In this document: positions 1-7,806 of the stretch, piece by piece
How positions within the stretch are numbered: the stretch's first letter is position 1
How the letters are laid out: each line of letters begins with the position of its first letter
Assembly: GCF_000385335.1 (NCBI RefSeq)
Contig: NZ_ARWA01000001.1
Location: 4,108,001-4,172,000 of the forward strand
Length of the DNA stretch: 64,000 bases
Direction of reading: 5' to 3'
From: Methyloferula stellata AR4
Lineage (GTDB): Bacteria > Pseudomonadota > Alphaproteobacteria > Rhizobiales > Beijerinckiaceae
Notes under the pieces: model-generated
The model's database searches: none
Told to the model about the DNA's origin: nothing
What the model saw: the letters and a program-made list of their open reading frames with translations, nothing else
Made by a program: the position numbers and the translations under genes

Positions 1-57
1 AGCTGCGCCGAATATCGACGCCGCTGAAAATTCGCCAAAATGAACCGGCGTACTTCG

Positions 58-261
58 TTATTCGAAGGCAACACCCGACTTGCAGCCGAGCTTCTTGAAA
101 ATGAGCGCTGCCGGACAAAAGCCGGTGAACGAGGCCTGAATCAGATTCAAGCCAACGAAGGCCGTGAGCAAATACCAATATGGCGATACATAGAAACCGA
201 GAGCCAGCGACAGAAGCACCATCAGGCCTGCGAACATCAGGACGGCACGATCGATATTCAT
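58..261 (-). CDS. YgaP-like (DUF2892) small membrane protein
   Basis: This 67-residue protein has two hydrophobic segments (about residues 5-23 and 27-47) followed by a short Cys-containing tail with the sequence FTGFCPAALIFKKLGC, typical of the YgaP-like inner-membrane domain. I chose the ATG at 261 because AGGAAA lies just upstream; a longer frame to 288 lacks such support. It follows the sulfide:quinone oxidoreductase gene by 44 bases on the same strand, so the two are probably co-transcribed. In related genomes this domain is often fused or linked to rhodanese domains in sulfide and persulfide handling; no rhodanese is fused here. The membrane role is inferred from composition and family, and the exact function is not known. 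Confidence 0.8.
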   Translation of the reverse strand: MNIDRAVLMFAGLMVLLSLALGFYVSPYWYLLTAFVGLNLIQASFTGFCPAALIFKKLGCKSGVAFE

Positions 262-305
262 GTGATTTTCCTTTCGCCGCTCTTTCATTGCACCTACCGC
301 AAAGT

Positions 306-1598
306 CTATTCGGCGGCCTCGATTTGAATGTCCTTGAGCTTCTTGATCCCAAGGAGATCGAGCGTGAAATTCTCGTAGAAGGTTTCGCTCTTGCCCTGAC
401 GGATCTTGTGGAGGAAATAACGCTCAAAGCCGACCTTGGCGGCGTGCACCCATTTGCCCTGCGCCGACCAGTTGACGTTGCGTGGCGGGATCTGCGGTTG
501 GGCGACGAAGGCAATACCTTGGTCGCCGAAATCCGCGAGGCAGACGGCATTCCATGTTGCGACTGCGCGCGGGGCTGCGCCGCGGAGCAGCGCGCCAATG
601 TTTTTGGCAGTTGCCGTCACCATGGACTCGATCATGAAGCCGGTTTTGGGAACGCCCACGGGTAGCGGCGTTTTTCCGACTGGCGGAATGGCAACGCAGA
701 CGCCGACCGCGAAGACATTTGGAAAGGCCTCGTTGCGCTGGTGCTTATCGATCGTTACGAATCCGCGCGGATTGGTGAGGCTTCCTATGCCACGCACCGC
801 CGGCACACCCCGGAAGGCGGGCAGCATCATCGAAAAGGCGAAAGGCAAGTCTTGCGTGCTTTTGACCGTCCCTTCGTCATTCACCTCTTCGACGATCATA
901 TGGCCGGGCTCGACCTTCATCACGCGCGCATTGGTAATCCATTTGATGTGGCGCTCACGCAAAGCGCTCTCCAGAAGGGCCTTCGTATCTCCGACGCCAT
1001 CAAGCCCCAGATGGCCAATATAAGGCTCGGGCGTCACGAAGGTCATTGGAACGCGATCGCGCGTGCGGGCGCGCCGCAGCGCGGTGTCTAGGATGAAGGC
1101 GAATTCATACGCCGGACCGAAACAGGACGCTCCGGGCGCCGCCCCGACGACGATAGGTCCTGGCGCTTTCAGCAGGGCCTCAAAAGCTGCCTTCGCATCG
1201 AGCGCGTGATTGGTTTGACAGATCGAATGCGTATGACCATCGGGTCCCAAGCCCGGCACCTCGTCGAAGGCGAGATCCGGACCGGTAGCAATGACGAGAT
1301 AATCATAGTCGAGGATACTGCCGTCGTTGAGTTCGATGAGATTTTGCGCAGGAAGAACTCTCTTTGCGCCTTCAGGCCGGAGCTTGATCCCGCGTCTTGC
1401 AAAGGCGCTCGAAACATCGACGGAGATGTCCTTCGGTTGACGCCAACCGACTGCCACCCACGGATTTGACGGCACGAAGGAATAGGTCGTTCCGAGACTT
1501 ACGACGGTCAGGTCATCGATGGGCCTCATTTCATTCTTCATTTCATAGGCCATAATCGTTCCGCCGAGACCAGCGCCGAGAATTACAATTCGTGCCAT
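306..1598 (-). CDS. sqr: Sulfide:quinone oxidoreductase-like flavoprotein
   Basis: This 430-residue FAD protein probably oxidises sulfide to polysulfide or persulfide and passes the electrons to membrane quinone. An N-terminal dinucleotide-binding motif GAGLGG lies at residues 8-13, and the SQR signature APGASCFGPAYEF is present. Cysteines fall at 127, 159 and 353, which coincide with the three essential cysteines I recall for Rhodobacter capsulatus SQR; another cysteine is at 301. The ATG at 1598 was preferred over an upstream in-frame start at 1691 because it begins directly with the flavin motif and has a purine-rich stretch (GGGGTAG) upstream. It is divergent from an ArsR-family repressor and followed by a YgaP-like gene, which supports a sulfide-detoxification role. 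A related flavoprotein of unknown substrate is the alternative. Confidence 0.85.
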   Translation of the reverse strand: MARIVILGAGLGGTIMAYEMKNEMRPIDDLTVVSLGTTYSFVPSNPWVAVGWRQPKDISVDVSSAFARRGIKLRPEGAKRVLPAQNLIELNDGSILDYDYLVIATGPDLAFDEVPGLGPDGHTHSICQTNHALDAKAAFEALLKAPGPIVVGAAPGASCFGPAYEFAFILDTALRRARTRDRVPMTFVTPEPYIGHLGLDGVGDTKALLESALRERHIKWITNARVMKVEPGHMIVEEVNDEGTVKSTQDLPFAFSMMLPAFRGVPAVRGIGSLTNPRGFVTIDKHQRNEAFPNVFAVGVCVAIPPVGKTPLPVGVPKTGFMIESMVTATAKNIGALLRGAAPRAVATWNAVCLADFGDQGIAFVAQPQIPPRNVNWSAQGKWVHAAKVGFERYFLHKIRQGKSETFYENFTLDLLGIKKLKDIQIEAAE

Positions 1599-1805
1599 GA
1601 AGCTACCCCGCCCTTTTCCATCTGCCGCACAGTCCCACGACAATCGAAGCTCTTGAGATAGCATGCGGATCTTACAGCGCTGAGCTACCAATTATTCGAT
1701 CTGACACCATTCACGATGAGGCTTTGTCACGATGAGATTCTGCTGCGTGCTGCTGCGCTGACACTCGCGAGACCATCCCTCTCGGTGCCAGGCTTGACGT
1801 TTAAC

Positions 1806-1836
1806 ATTCAAATATTATAAATTCAAGTCTATGAAT
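1806..1836. promoter_or_regulatory. Candidate SqrR-type operator
   Basis: The AT-rich stretch before the regulator holds ATTC at 1806-1809 and a dyad ATTC-N8-GAAT at 1821-1836 that overlaps the start codon. ATTC-N8-GAAT is the consensus I recall for SqrR of Rhodobacter. Binding here would block the regulator's own start and lies within the divergent promoter region of the sulfide oxidoreductase operon. Confidence 0.55.
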
Positions 1837-2148
1837 GTACAGGATATGATTCCGGCCTCCGAAAGGGCTGCTGAGCTGATGCGCAGTTTGTCGCATCCGC
1901 AGCGGCTTCTCGTGCTTTGCGCTCTTGGAAAAGAAGAAATGTCGGTCGCCGAGCTTCGTGAAGAACTCGAAATCGATCAGGTGCCAATGTCGCAGCAGCT
2001 GATGCGACTACGGGCAGACGGATTGGTAGAGGCGCGACGCGAGGGCACGACGGTTTATTATCGTATCATTCGTCCGGAAGTTTTGACGATCGTTGAAGCC
2101 CTGCATGCGGCCTTCTGCCCATCACCTCGGAAGAAAGGTGCACGTTAA
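1831..2148 (+). CDS. ArsR-family repressor, SqrR/BigR/YgaV type
   Basis: This 105-residue winged-helix protein belongs to the ArsR family (LSHPQRLLVLCALG near residues 20-33, then a winged helix with MSQQLMRLRADGLV). It has two cysteines, C30 and C96, separated by 66 residues, the same spacing as the redox pair C41/C107 I recall for SqrR, where persulfide forms a polysulfide bridge and releases DNA. No metal-site motif of the ArsR or CzrA type (such as CxC near the recognition helix) is visible. It is divergent from the sulfide:quinone oxidoreductase gene, so it very likely represses that operon and itself until sulfide or persulfide accumulates. The ATG at 1831 is used; a candidate operator overlaps it. 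Confidence 0.85.
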   Translation: MNVQDMIPASERAAELMRSLSHPQRLLVLCALGKEEMSVAELREELEIDQVPMSQQLMRLRADGLVEARREGTTVYYRIIRPEVLTIVEALHAAFCPSPRKKGAR

Positions 2149-2176
2149 AGGATCGAGCCTGAACCGGGCCAAAAAC

Positions 2177-2350
2177 ATCTTGGATCCGGCAGTCGCGGCA
2201 AGCGACCCGGCAACGTTCCTTGTTGAGGCTGAGGCGGATTTGGGTTTGACCGGATGGAGCTTTGAGGTTCGCCGGGACACGGCACCGATAGAAATAAGTG
2301 CCGTCGGGTTTCGCAATAAAATGCGTTCGCACCGGTGATGCGGCCATCAT
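2177..2350 (-). pseudogene. Integrase N-terminal remnant (tyrosine recombinase)
   Basis: The frame read on the minus strand from 2350 shows residues such as KPDGTYFYRCRVPANLK and IRLSLNK, matching the N-terminal arm-type domain of phage and island integrases (pattern: Tyr-Tyr/Phe-Phe-Arg-Arg-Val-Pro, then Arg-Ser-Leu). The core-binding and catalytic domains are missing, since the frame runs into the end of the regulator gene on the other strand. It begins about 100 bases beyond the 3' end of tRNA-Leu in the same orientation, the usual place for an island integrase. I read it as the scar of an excised or decayed element. The assignment rests on a short stretch, so it is moderate. Confidence 0.5.
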
Positions 2351-2450
2351 GGAAAATGATTTTTGCCGCAGTGGATCACCTCAAGTATCACCTTGAGAGC
2401 TACTGCAGCACCTTAAGCACTTGAATTAACGCTACTATTCGGCGATTACT

Positions 2451-2535
2451 TGGTGCCCTGGAGAGGACTCGAACCTCCACAGCTTTCACCACAGGTACCT
2501 GAAACCTGCGCGTCTACCAATTCCGCCACCAGGGC
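2451..2535 (-). tRNA. tRNA-Leu (anticodon CAG)
   Basis: On the minus strand the sequence begins GCCCTGG and ends CCAGGGC plus A and CCA, giving a full 7-bp acceptor stem with encoded CCA. The anticodon stem CAGGT/ACCTG holds the loop TTCAGGT with anticodon CAG. The T-loop GGTTCGAGTCC and the long variable arm of a class II tRNA are present. The 3' end faces an integrase remnant. Confidence 0.95.
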
Positions 2536-2680
2536 ATGCCATGTCCTTAAAAGGCCATGCCATTCCTTGTCAATGAGCACGGGCGCAAGGCTTGTGATGC
2601 CAAGCCCGGTTGAAGCCCTGTACAGGCGTTTTGGTCTCGCTTAAAGGATGCGGCATCCCTGCTCTTCCGGAGCCAATAGC

Positions 2681-3685
2681 ATGGCCGAATATCAGCTGAA
2701 AACAGACCGCCTCGTCACGGTTTTCGGAGGCTCGGGCTTTGTCGGCCGCCATGTGGTGCGCGCGCTCGCACAAGCCGGCTGGCGGGTGCGCGTTGCGACG
2801 CGGCGTCCGGATCTCGCCTTTTTCCTGCAACCGGCCGGCAAAGTCGGCCAGATCCACGCGGTCCAGGCCAATATCCGCTACCCTGATTCGATCGCCGCCG
2901 CCGTGCGGGAGGCCTATGGCGTCATCAATCTCGTCGGCATTTTGAGCCCCTCCGGCGCGCAGACCTTCGACACCATCCAGCATAAGGGCGCAGAGGCCGT
3001 CGCAAAGGCAGCGGCTTCGGCCGGCGCCCGTTATTTCGTGCAAATGTCGGCGATCGGCGCCGATCCAGGCTCCGCCTCTGCCTATGCCAAAGCAAAGGCC
3101 GAAGGCGAAGCAGCCGTGCGTCAAGCCTTTCCTGGCGCCACGATCCTGCGGCCGTCCGTGGTTTTTGGACCGGAAGATGATTTCTTCAACCGCTTCGCCA
3201 CAATGGCGCAGTTGATGCCGGCCTTGCCGCTGATCGGCGGCGGCAAGACGCGGCTCCAGCCCGTCTATGCTGGCGATGTCGGCGCGGCCGTCGCGGCGAG
3301 CCTCGATGAGAAGGCCTGCGGCAAGCTTTATGAACTCGGCGGCCCGGACGTGGCGACAATGCACGAGATCATGGCCTATGTGCTCACTGTGACCGGCCGC
3401 AAGCGGCTGCTTCTGCCTTTGCCCTTCGGGCTTGCGAAACTCGTTGGATTCGGCAGCGAAATCGCGTCGGCGCTGTCATTGGGGCTTTTGCCCTCAGCCT
3501 TCCACGTCACGCGCGATCAGATCGAATTGCTGCGGCACGATAATGTGGTCTCGCCCGAGGCGGAGGCCGAGGGCCGCGTTCTGGCCGGGCTCGGCATCGC
3601 GCCGACTTCCTATGAGTCGATCGTACCGACCTATCTCTACCGCTTCCGCAAGACCGGACAATTCGCGGACCCAAAGGTGGCGTGA
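2681..3685 (+). CDS. NDUFA9-like NAD(P)-binding protein (atypical SDR)
   Basis: This 334-residue protein of the atypical short-chain dehydrogenase family starts with a Rossmann motif, VFGGSGFVGRHVVRAL, near residue 12. The tail contains PTYLYRFRKTGQFADPKVA. This arrangement is typical of the alphaproteobacterial homologue of complex I subunit NDUFA9/39 kDa, which binds NADPH and stabilises respiratory complex I at the membrane face. The ATG at 2681 is preferred to an earlier in-frame start at 2648 because homologues begin just before the glycine-rich motif. It stands alone between tRNA-Leu and a convergent membrane-protein gene. Complex I association is inferred from family knowledge; sterol- or nucleotide-sugar-epimerase activity is unlikely because the canonical catalytic YxxxK is not clear. 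Confidence 0.8.
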   Translation: MAEYQLKTDRLVTVFGGSGFVGRHVVRALAQAGWRVRVATRRPDLAFFLQPAGKVGQIHAVQANIRYPDSIAAAVREAYGVINLVGILSPSGAQTFDTIQHKGAEAVAKAAASAGARYFVQMSAIGADPGSASAYAKAKAEGEAAVRQAFPGATILRPSVVFGPEDDFFNRFATMAQLMPALPLIGGGKTRLQPVYAGDVGAAVAASLDEKACGKLYELGGPDVATMHEIMAYVLTVTGRKRLLLPLPFGLAKLVGFGSEIASALSLGLLPSAFHVTRDQIELLRHDNVVSPEAEAEGRVLAGLGIAPTSYESIVPTYLYRFRKTGQFADPKVA

Positions 3686-3696
3686 GGCGACGACGG

Positions 3697-4380
3697 TCAA
3701 ACGCCCGCCTGTCCCGCCACCAGCTCCGGCTTCAAAATATCCTTGGAGATCCGCACCATGAAAGCCGTGGCGAACAGCGGCGTCAAAAGATTGAGGATCG
3801 GCACCAACAAGAAGGCCGCGATGAAAAGCCCGGCCACGAATAGTCTCAACACATTCTGCTGGCGCAGGCGGCGCACCCTGGCGATCGGCAGATAGCGCAA
3901 GGCGGATAATTCGAAATAGCCGCGCCCGAACAAATAGGCATTGGCGCCGAAAAAGGCGACGGCGTTCACACCCGGCACGAGAAGCAGCAAAAGCGCGATC
4001 AGGTTCACGAGCACAGCGACCAGAGCGAATTTGATCGCGAGCCAGACCGTGTCCCCGACCGGGGGCGCCCTGCCGACCGGACCTTGCGCCTCGCGCTCGA
4101 CCTCTTCGGCCAACTCGTCGAAAAAGAACCCTGCGACGACGAAGGAGGTCGGCGCCACGACGAATGCCAATGTCACGACAAGGCCGATCCCGGTCAAAAC
4201 CGAGAGCAGCGTGTTCGCCCAGGGATAGGGCAGCGCGATGAAATGGATGATGAACTTGTCGAGGGCAACGAAAACCAGGGCGAGAAGCACCAGCGTCAGG
4301 CCCAAGGTTTTGTAGAGCACGGCCCGGAAGGGCGGCGTGAACATTTGCATCAAAGCTTCGGTCGCGGCATCGATCATCAT
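3697..4380 (-). CDS. CysZ/EI24-family membrane protein
   Basis: This 227-residue integral membrane protein has about four long hydrophobic segments and the family feature GANAYLFGRGYFELSALR near the middle, as in EI24/CysZ-like proteins. In E. coli CysZ helps sulfate uptake for cysteine synthesis, but alphaproteobacterial members are poorly studied, so the substrate here is uncertain. I chose the ATG at 4380 (the first of two consecutive ATG codons) because GGGTGAG lies just upstream; the longer frame to 4602 overlaps the bioB start region and has a non-membrane, low-quality N-terminus. It converges with the NDUFA9-like gene, leaving only 11 bases between the stops. Confidence 0.75.
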   Translation of the reverse strand: MMIDAATEALMQMFTPPFRAVLYKTLGLTLVLLALVFVALDKFIIHFIALPYPWANTLLSVLTGIGLVVTLAFVVAPTSFVVAGFFFDELAEEVEREAQGPVGRAPPVGDTVWLAIKFALVAVLVNLIALLLLLVPGVNAVAFFGANAYLFGRGYFELSALRYLPIARVRRLRQQNVLRLFVAGLFIAAFLLVPILNLLTPLFATAFMVRISKDILKPELVAGQAGV

Positions 4381-4496
4381 CTCACCCAGGTTTAACAAAG
4401 CCGGCAAGCGCGGCAATTGTGGTGTCCACGCCCTCGATTGACCCCGGAGAAAAGGCCCGTTAAGCCCTAAGCCATTCCAAGCCTGAAAGAATAGAC

Positions 4497-5477
4497 TTGC
4501 ACGACGGCACCGACGACAGAGCGCATTTTTCCTTCCGCCATGATTGGACGGTCGAGGAGATTCTCGCCATCCATGATCTACCTTTGCTCGAGCTGATCTC
4601 AAGAGCGAATGCGCTGCATCGCGCGCATCAGGATGTCGGCGACGTGCAGAAGGCGAGCCTGCTCAGCATCAAGACGGGTCATTGTCCCGAAGATTGCGGC
4701 TATTGTCCGCAGTCTTCACACCATGGCGACGTCGATATCGAGGCCGCCGATCTGATGCGCGTCGATCACGTGCTGGAGAAGGCGAAGCTAGCCCGCGCCG
4801 CTGGCGCCGACCGGTTCTGCATGGGCGCCGCCTGGCGCCAGGTGCGCGATGGCGCGGAATTCGATGCCGTGCTCGATATGGTGAAAGGCGTGCGTGCGCT
4901 CGGCATGGAGGCTTGCGTCACCTTGGGCATGCTTAACGAGAGCCAGGCCCAAAGGCTGAAACAGGCGGGGCTTACCGCCTATAATCACAATCTCGATACG
5001 GGGCCGGACTATTACGGCGAGATCATCTCGACACGAACCTATGACGACCGTCTTGAGACGCTTGCCGCCGTGCGCGGCGCCGGCATAGAAATGTGCTGCG
5101 GCGGCATTATCGGCATGGGCGAAAGCACGGCCGATCGCGCCGCCATGCTGCGCGTGCTCGCAGCATTCGATCCGCATCCCGAAAGCGTCCCGATCAATGC
5201 GCTTGTGCCCGTGGCCGGCACGCCGCTGGGGCAAAGAGAGCGCGTCGATCCGCTCGATCTCGTGCGCATGATCGCAACGACGCGCATCCTGATGCCGAAG
5301 GCGCGGGTCAGGCTCTCCGCGGGCCGCTCCGATCTCTCCCGCGAGACGCAGATTCTCTGCATGGTTGCAGGTGCCAATTCCATCTTCTATGGCGAGACGC
5401 TGCTGACGACGCCTAATGCCGAAGTCCATGCGGATAATGCGCTTTTCGCCGCACTCGCCGGCTTGGCGCCACGCTGA
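4497..5477 (+). CDS. bioB: Biotin synthase
   Basis: This radical-SAM enzyme inserts sulfur into dethiobiotin to form biotin. The [4Fe-4S] motif CPEDCGYC gives cysteines 63, 67 and 70, followed by PQSSHH. Further family motifs are FCMGAAWR, the YNHNLDTGP segment, and the C-terminal [12 protein letters not shown]. The length of 326 residues is normal. The start appears to be TTG at 4497, with a purine-rich GAAAGA stretch upstream; no ATG gives a full-length N-terminus. No other biotin gene lies next to it, so the rest of the pathway must be encoded elsewhere or the gene works with imported dethiobiotin. Confidence 0.97.
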   Translation: MHDGTDDRAHFSFRHDWTVEEILAIHDLPLLELISRANALHRAHQDVGDVQKASLLSIKTGHCPEDCGYCPQSSHHGDVDIEAADLMRVDHVLEKAKLARAAGADRFCMGAAWRQVRDGAEFDAVLDMVKGVRALGMEACVTLGMLNESQAQRLKQAGLTAYNHNLDTGPDYYGEIISTRTYDDRLETLAAVRGAGIEMCCGGIIGMGESTADRAAMLRVLAAFDPHPESVPINALVPVAGTPLGQRERVDPLDLVRMIATTRILMPKARVRLSAGRSDLSRETQILCMVAGANSIFYGETLLTTPNAEVHADNALFAALAGLAPR

Positions 5478-5735
5478 CGCTACGTCCGAGAGCGTTTCAG
5501 GCGCCCCGCCTGGCGATACCCGGCAGCAACACGCAGCGAATTTTCTCTGAAGTGTTCTCTATTGAACGTGACTCTGGCCTCGCATGAGCTATTGGAAAAT
5601 GAGACGCGTATCTGTTTGTTTATAACATTTCGAAGCAGCGGTCTTAAGACTTGGTCTTATGAATGGCCGCACGCCAGACGAAGCGATCGCAATTCAGAAT
5701 CGACGTCCAGACAAGACATTGCGGGGAGGAGCAGA

Positions 5736-6020
5736 TTGGGCCGATTGATCGCATTTCCGACCGTTTCGAGCGGTGGGCCGGAGTTTGGCTCCTTTTGGCC
5801 GCGACTCCTCACGCGCACGCAGGCGGCAACCTATTGCGGTCTCACGACTTCGGCCTTTCTCAAGACCTGCCCCGTTCTCCCGACGACCGCGGATCGGGAC
5901 GCGCAATGCGAGCGTTTCGACAGATATGAGCTTGATGCCTGGATCGACCGCAATTGCGAGACGTCCGATCAAAATGGCTGGCTCAACTGGCTGGCGCTGA
6001 TGGCAGGAAAGGCGTCGTGA
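5736..6020 (+). CDS. Small helix-turn-helix protein, excisionase-like
   Basis: This 94-residue protein has a motif near residues 24-75 (LTRTQAATYCGLTTSAFLK, then FDRYELDAWID) that matches the MerR/AlpA-like helix-turn-helix used by excisionases and small phage-derived regulators. I chose TTG at 5736 because a strong GGGGAGGA ribosome site sits five bases upstream; the frame is open back to 5562, but that stretch has no such site and unlike composition. It lies alone between bioB and a methyltransferase gene. A DNA-binding role is likely; the target is unknown. It could be an element left over from a mobile element, since two integrase scars occur in the same region. Confidence 0.55.
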   Translation: MGRLIAFPTVSSGGPEFGSFWPRLLTRTQAATYCGLTTSAFLKTCPVLPTTADRDAQCERFDRYELDAWIDRNCETSDQNGWLNWLALMAGKAS

Positions 6021-6113
6021 AGGCCCGCGAAGCCGCCGGCGTGGACACAGTTTAGCCTTTCGCCTTTCGAAACCATGATTTAGAGCCATCAGACCCGCTC
6101 GGAAAGGGTCTTC

Positions 6114-6866
6114 ATGCCGCTCGACGTCGTCGATCTCAGGTCCTTCTACCATTCGCCCCTGGGCGAAGTGACCCGGCGTCTCGTCGGACGCATTCTGCGG
6201 CAGCGGTTTTCGAATTGCGCCGGCCTGTCGGTCGTCGGCATCGGCTATGCCACGCCCTATCTCGGCGTCTACAAGCCCGAGGCGTTGCGCGTGCTGGCCT
6301 TCATGCCGGCGGAGCAAGGCGTCGTGAACTGGCCGTCTTCGGGCCTCTCGTCCTCGGCGCTGGTCGAGACCCATATGATGCCCCTGCCCGACGCCTGCAT
6401 CGATCGCGTGCTCGTCGTCCATGCGCTCGAAGGCACCGAACATCCGCATGAGCTTCTGGCCGAAATCTGGCGCATCCTGACGCCGGGCGGCCGGGTGCTC
6501 ATCGTCACGCCGAGCCGTTCCGGCCTATGGGCGCGGCTCGACACGACGCCCTTCGGCCATGGCCAGCCCTATTCGCGCAGCCAATTGCATCAATTGATGC
6601 GCGAGACCTGGTTCTCGCCGACGCATTGGACCGAAGCGCTTTACGCGCCGCCGTTCAAGGGGCGGATGCTGTTGCGCTCGACGCTCGCGATCGAGAGGGT
6701 CGGCGCGTTTTTGTCCCTGCCCGGCGCCGGCATCATCATCATCGAAGCGATGAAACAGCTTTATCGTCCGATCATGCAGCGGCGGCTCGAAAGGGCGCAG
6801 CAGAGATGGGCACCGGTGTTCCGGCCGAACGTGATTGCGCCCTTGGTTCGAGTTGGAGACGATTAG
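6114..6866 (+). CDS. Class I SAM-dependent methyltransferase
   Basis: This 250-residue protein has a UbiE/methyltransferase-11 layout. Motif I is reduced to SVVGIGYATPYL near residue 42; the acidic and post-I region contains LPDACIDRVLVVHALE, then ILTPGGRVLIVTPSRSGLW, the typical motif III strand and following segment. The substrate cannot be told from sequence. Homologues sit near tRNA-modification or cell-envelope genes in many Hyphomicrobiales, but here the neighbours (a small HTH gene before, a convergent hydrolase after) do not help. The C-terminal third contains a hydrophobic patch with GAGIIIIEAMKQLY. The start at 6114 is the first ATG; I see no strong ribosome site. Confidence 0.75.
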   Translation: MPLDVVDLRSFYHSPLGEVTRRLVGRILRQRFSNCAGLSVVGIGYATPYLGVYKPEALRVLAFMPAEQGVVNWPSSGLSSSALVETHMMPLPDACIDRVLVVHALEGTEHPHELLAEIWRILTPGGRVLIVTPSRSGLWARLDTTPFGHGQPYSRSQLHQLMRETWFSPTHWTEALYAPPFKGRMLLRSTLAIERVGAFLSLPGAGIIIIEAMKQLYRPIMQRRLERAQQRWAPVFRPNVIAPLVRVGDD

Positions 6867-6933
6867 ACCGTCGTCCTCGTGCCGAGGAGCGTCCGCAGGA
6901 CCCGTCTCGAAGCATGAGCGCCTTGAAACGCCC

Positions 6934-7632
6934 CTATCTCCGCAGCCACGCCTCTTTCGGGATTTCGATCTTCAAGGATTTGCAGGCAAACAAGCCGCCA
7001 TGCGTGAGACCGCCGGCATCGATATTATGACCGAGGCCAGGTGAAAGATGCCACTCGCAAGGAATCCCGGCCTTCGCCAATTCTTCGGCCGACAGGAACA
7101 GGGCTTCGACTGGAATCATCTCGTCTTGATTACCGTGAACCAGGAGGATCGGCGGCGGCCGGCCGGCCGGCGTCTTCGCTATGGCTTCACTCAGAAACTC
7201 CGGTCCGACGATGGCCCCCGAAAAACCGAGAATGCCGGCCGGCGCCTTGGCGCGCCGCAAGCCGACATGAAGCGCCAGCATGGTTCCCTGGCTGAAGCCG
7301 ACCAGAAGCAGGCGCGAATCATCAAGCCCATAGCGCTTTAATTCGTCGTCGAGAAAGGCGTCGAGAAGCGGGCCCGCTTGCGTCACGCCCTGCCATTGCT
7401 CTTCCGGCTCGAAGGTTTCGAGCTTGAACCATTGCCGCCCCATCGGCGATTGGGCACAGATCTCCGGCGCGTTCGGCGCGACGAAAGCCGCATCCGGCAT
7501 CATATTCTGCCATTGCTTGCCGATCGCGATCAGATCTTTGCCGTCGGCCCCATAGCCGTGCAGAAAAACGACAAGCTGTTTGGCCGTGAGATTTTTGGCC
7601 GAAATCCGCGGACCATCGAGTGTGGACGCCAT
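6934..7632 (-). CDS. Phospholipase/carboxylesterase-type serine hydrolase
   Basis: This 232-residue alpha/beta hydrolase is of the phospholipase/carboxylesterase (abhydrolase 2) family. It shows the oxyanion segment VVFLHGYGADG near residue 23, the nucleophile elbow GFSQGTM, the acid in VHGNQDEMIP and the catalytic His in GLGHNID. Members hydrolyse short-chain esters, thioesters or lysophospholipids in the cytoplasm; the natural substrate is not predictable. There is no signal peptide. The stop is convergent with the methyltransferase gene. The start at 7632 is the only plausible ATG before the conserved N-terminal strand. Confidence 0.85.
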   Translation of the reverse strand: MASTLDGPRISAKNLTAKQLVVFLHGYGADGKDLIAIGKQWQNMMPDAAFVAPNAPEICAQSPMGRQWFKLETFEPEEQWQGVTQAGPLLDAFLDDELKRYGLDDSRLLLVGFSQGTMLALHVGLRRAKAPAGILGFSGAIVGPEFLSEAIAKTPAGRPPPILLVHGNQDEMIPVEALFLSAEELAKAGIPCEWHLSPGLGHNIDAGGLTHGGLFACKSLKIEIPKEAWLRR

Positions 7633-7806
7633 TTGAAAATCCGGAAGGTGGGACTCTGGTTTGGCGCGCCGCCATCAGGCCTTAAGGTCAAGCTGCGACG
7701 CGCGAGCGCCTTCTCATAACTCCTCCGCCGCGCGAAAGCACGCGCAAGTTAGGGCTCATTCTTTCGGCCGGATGATCGCACCCATCAAGCTGTGGTAAAA
7801 AGGCGC

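Noticed and set aside
2570-3364. 264-codon frame antisense to the NDUFA9-like gene
   Set aside because: No recognisable domain; the plus-strand protein has a clear Rossmann motif.
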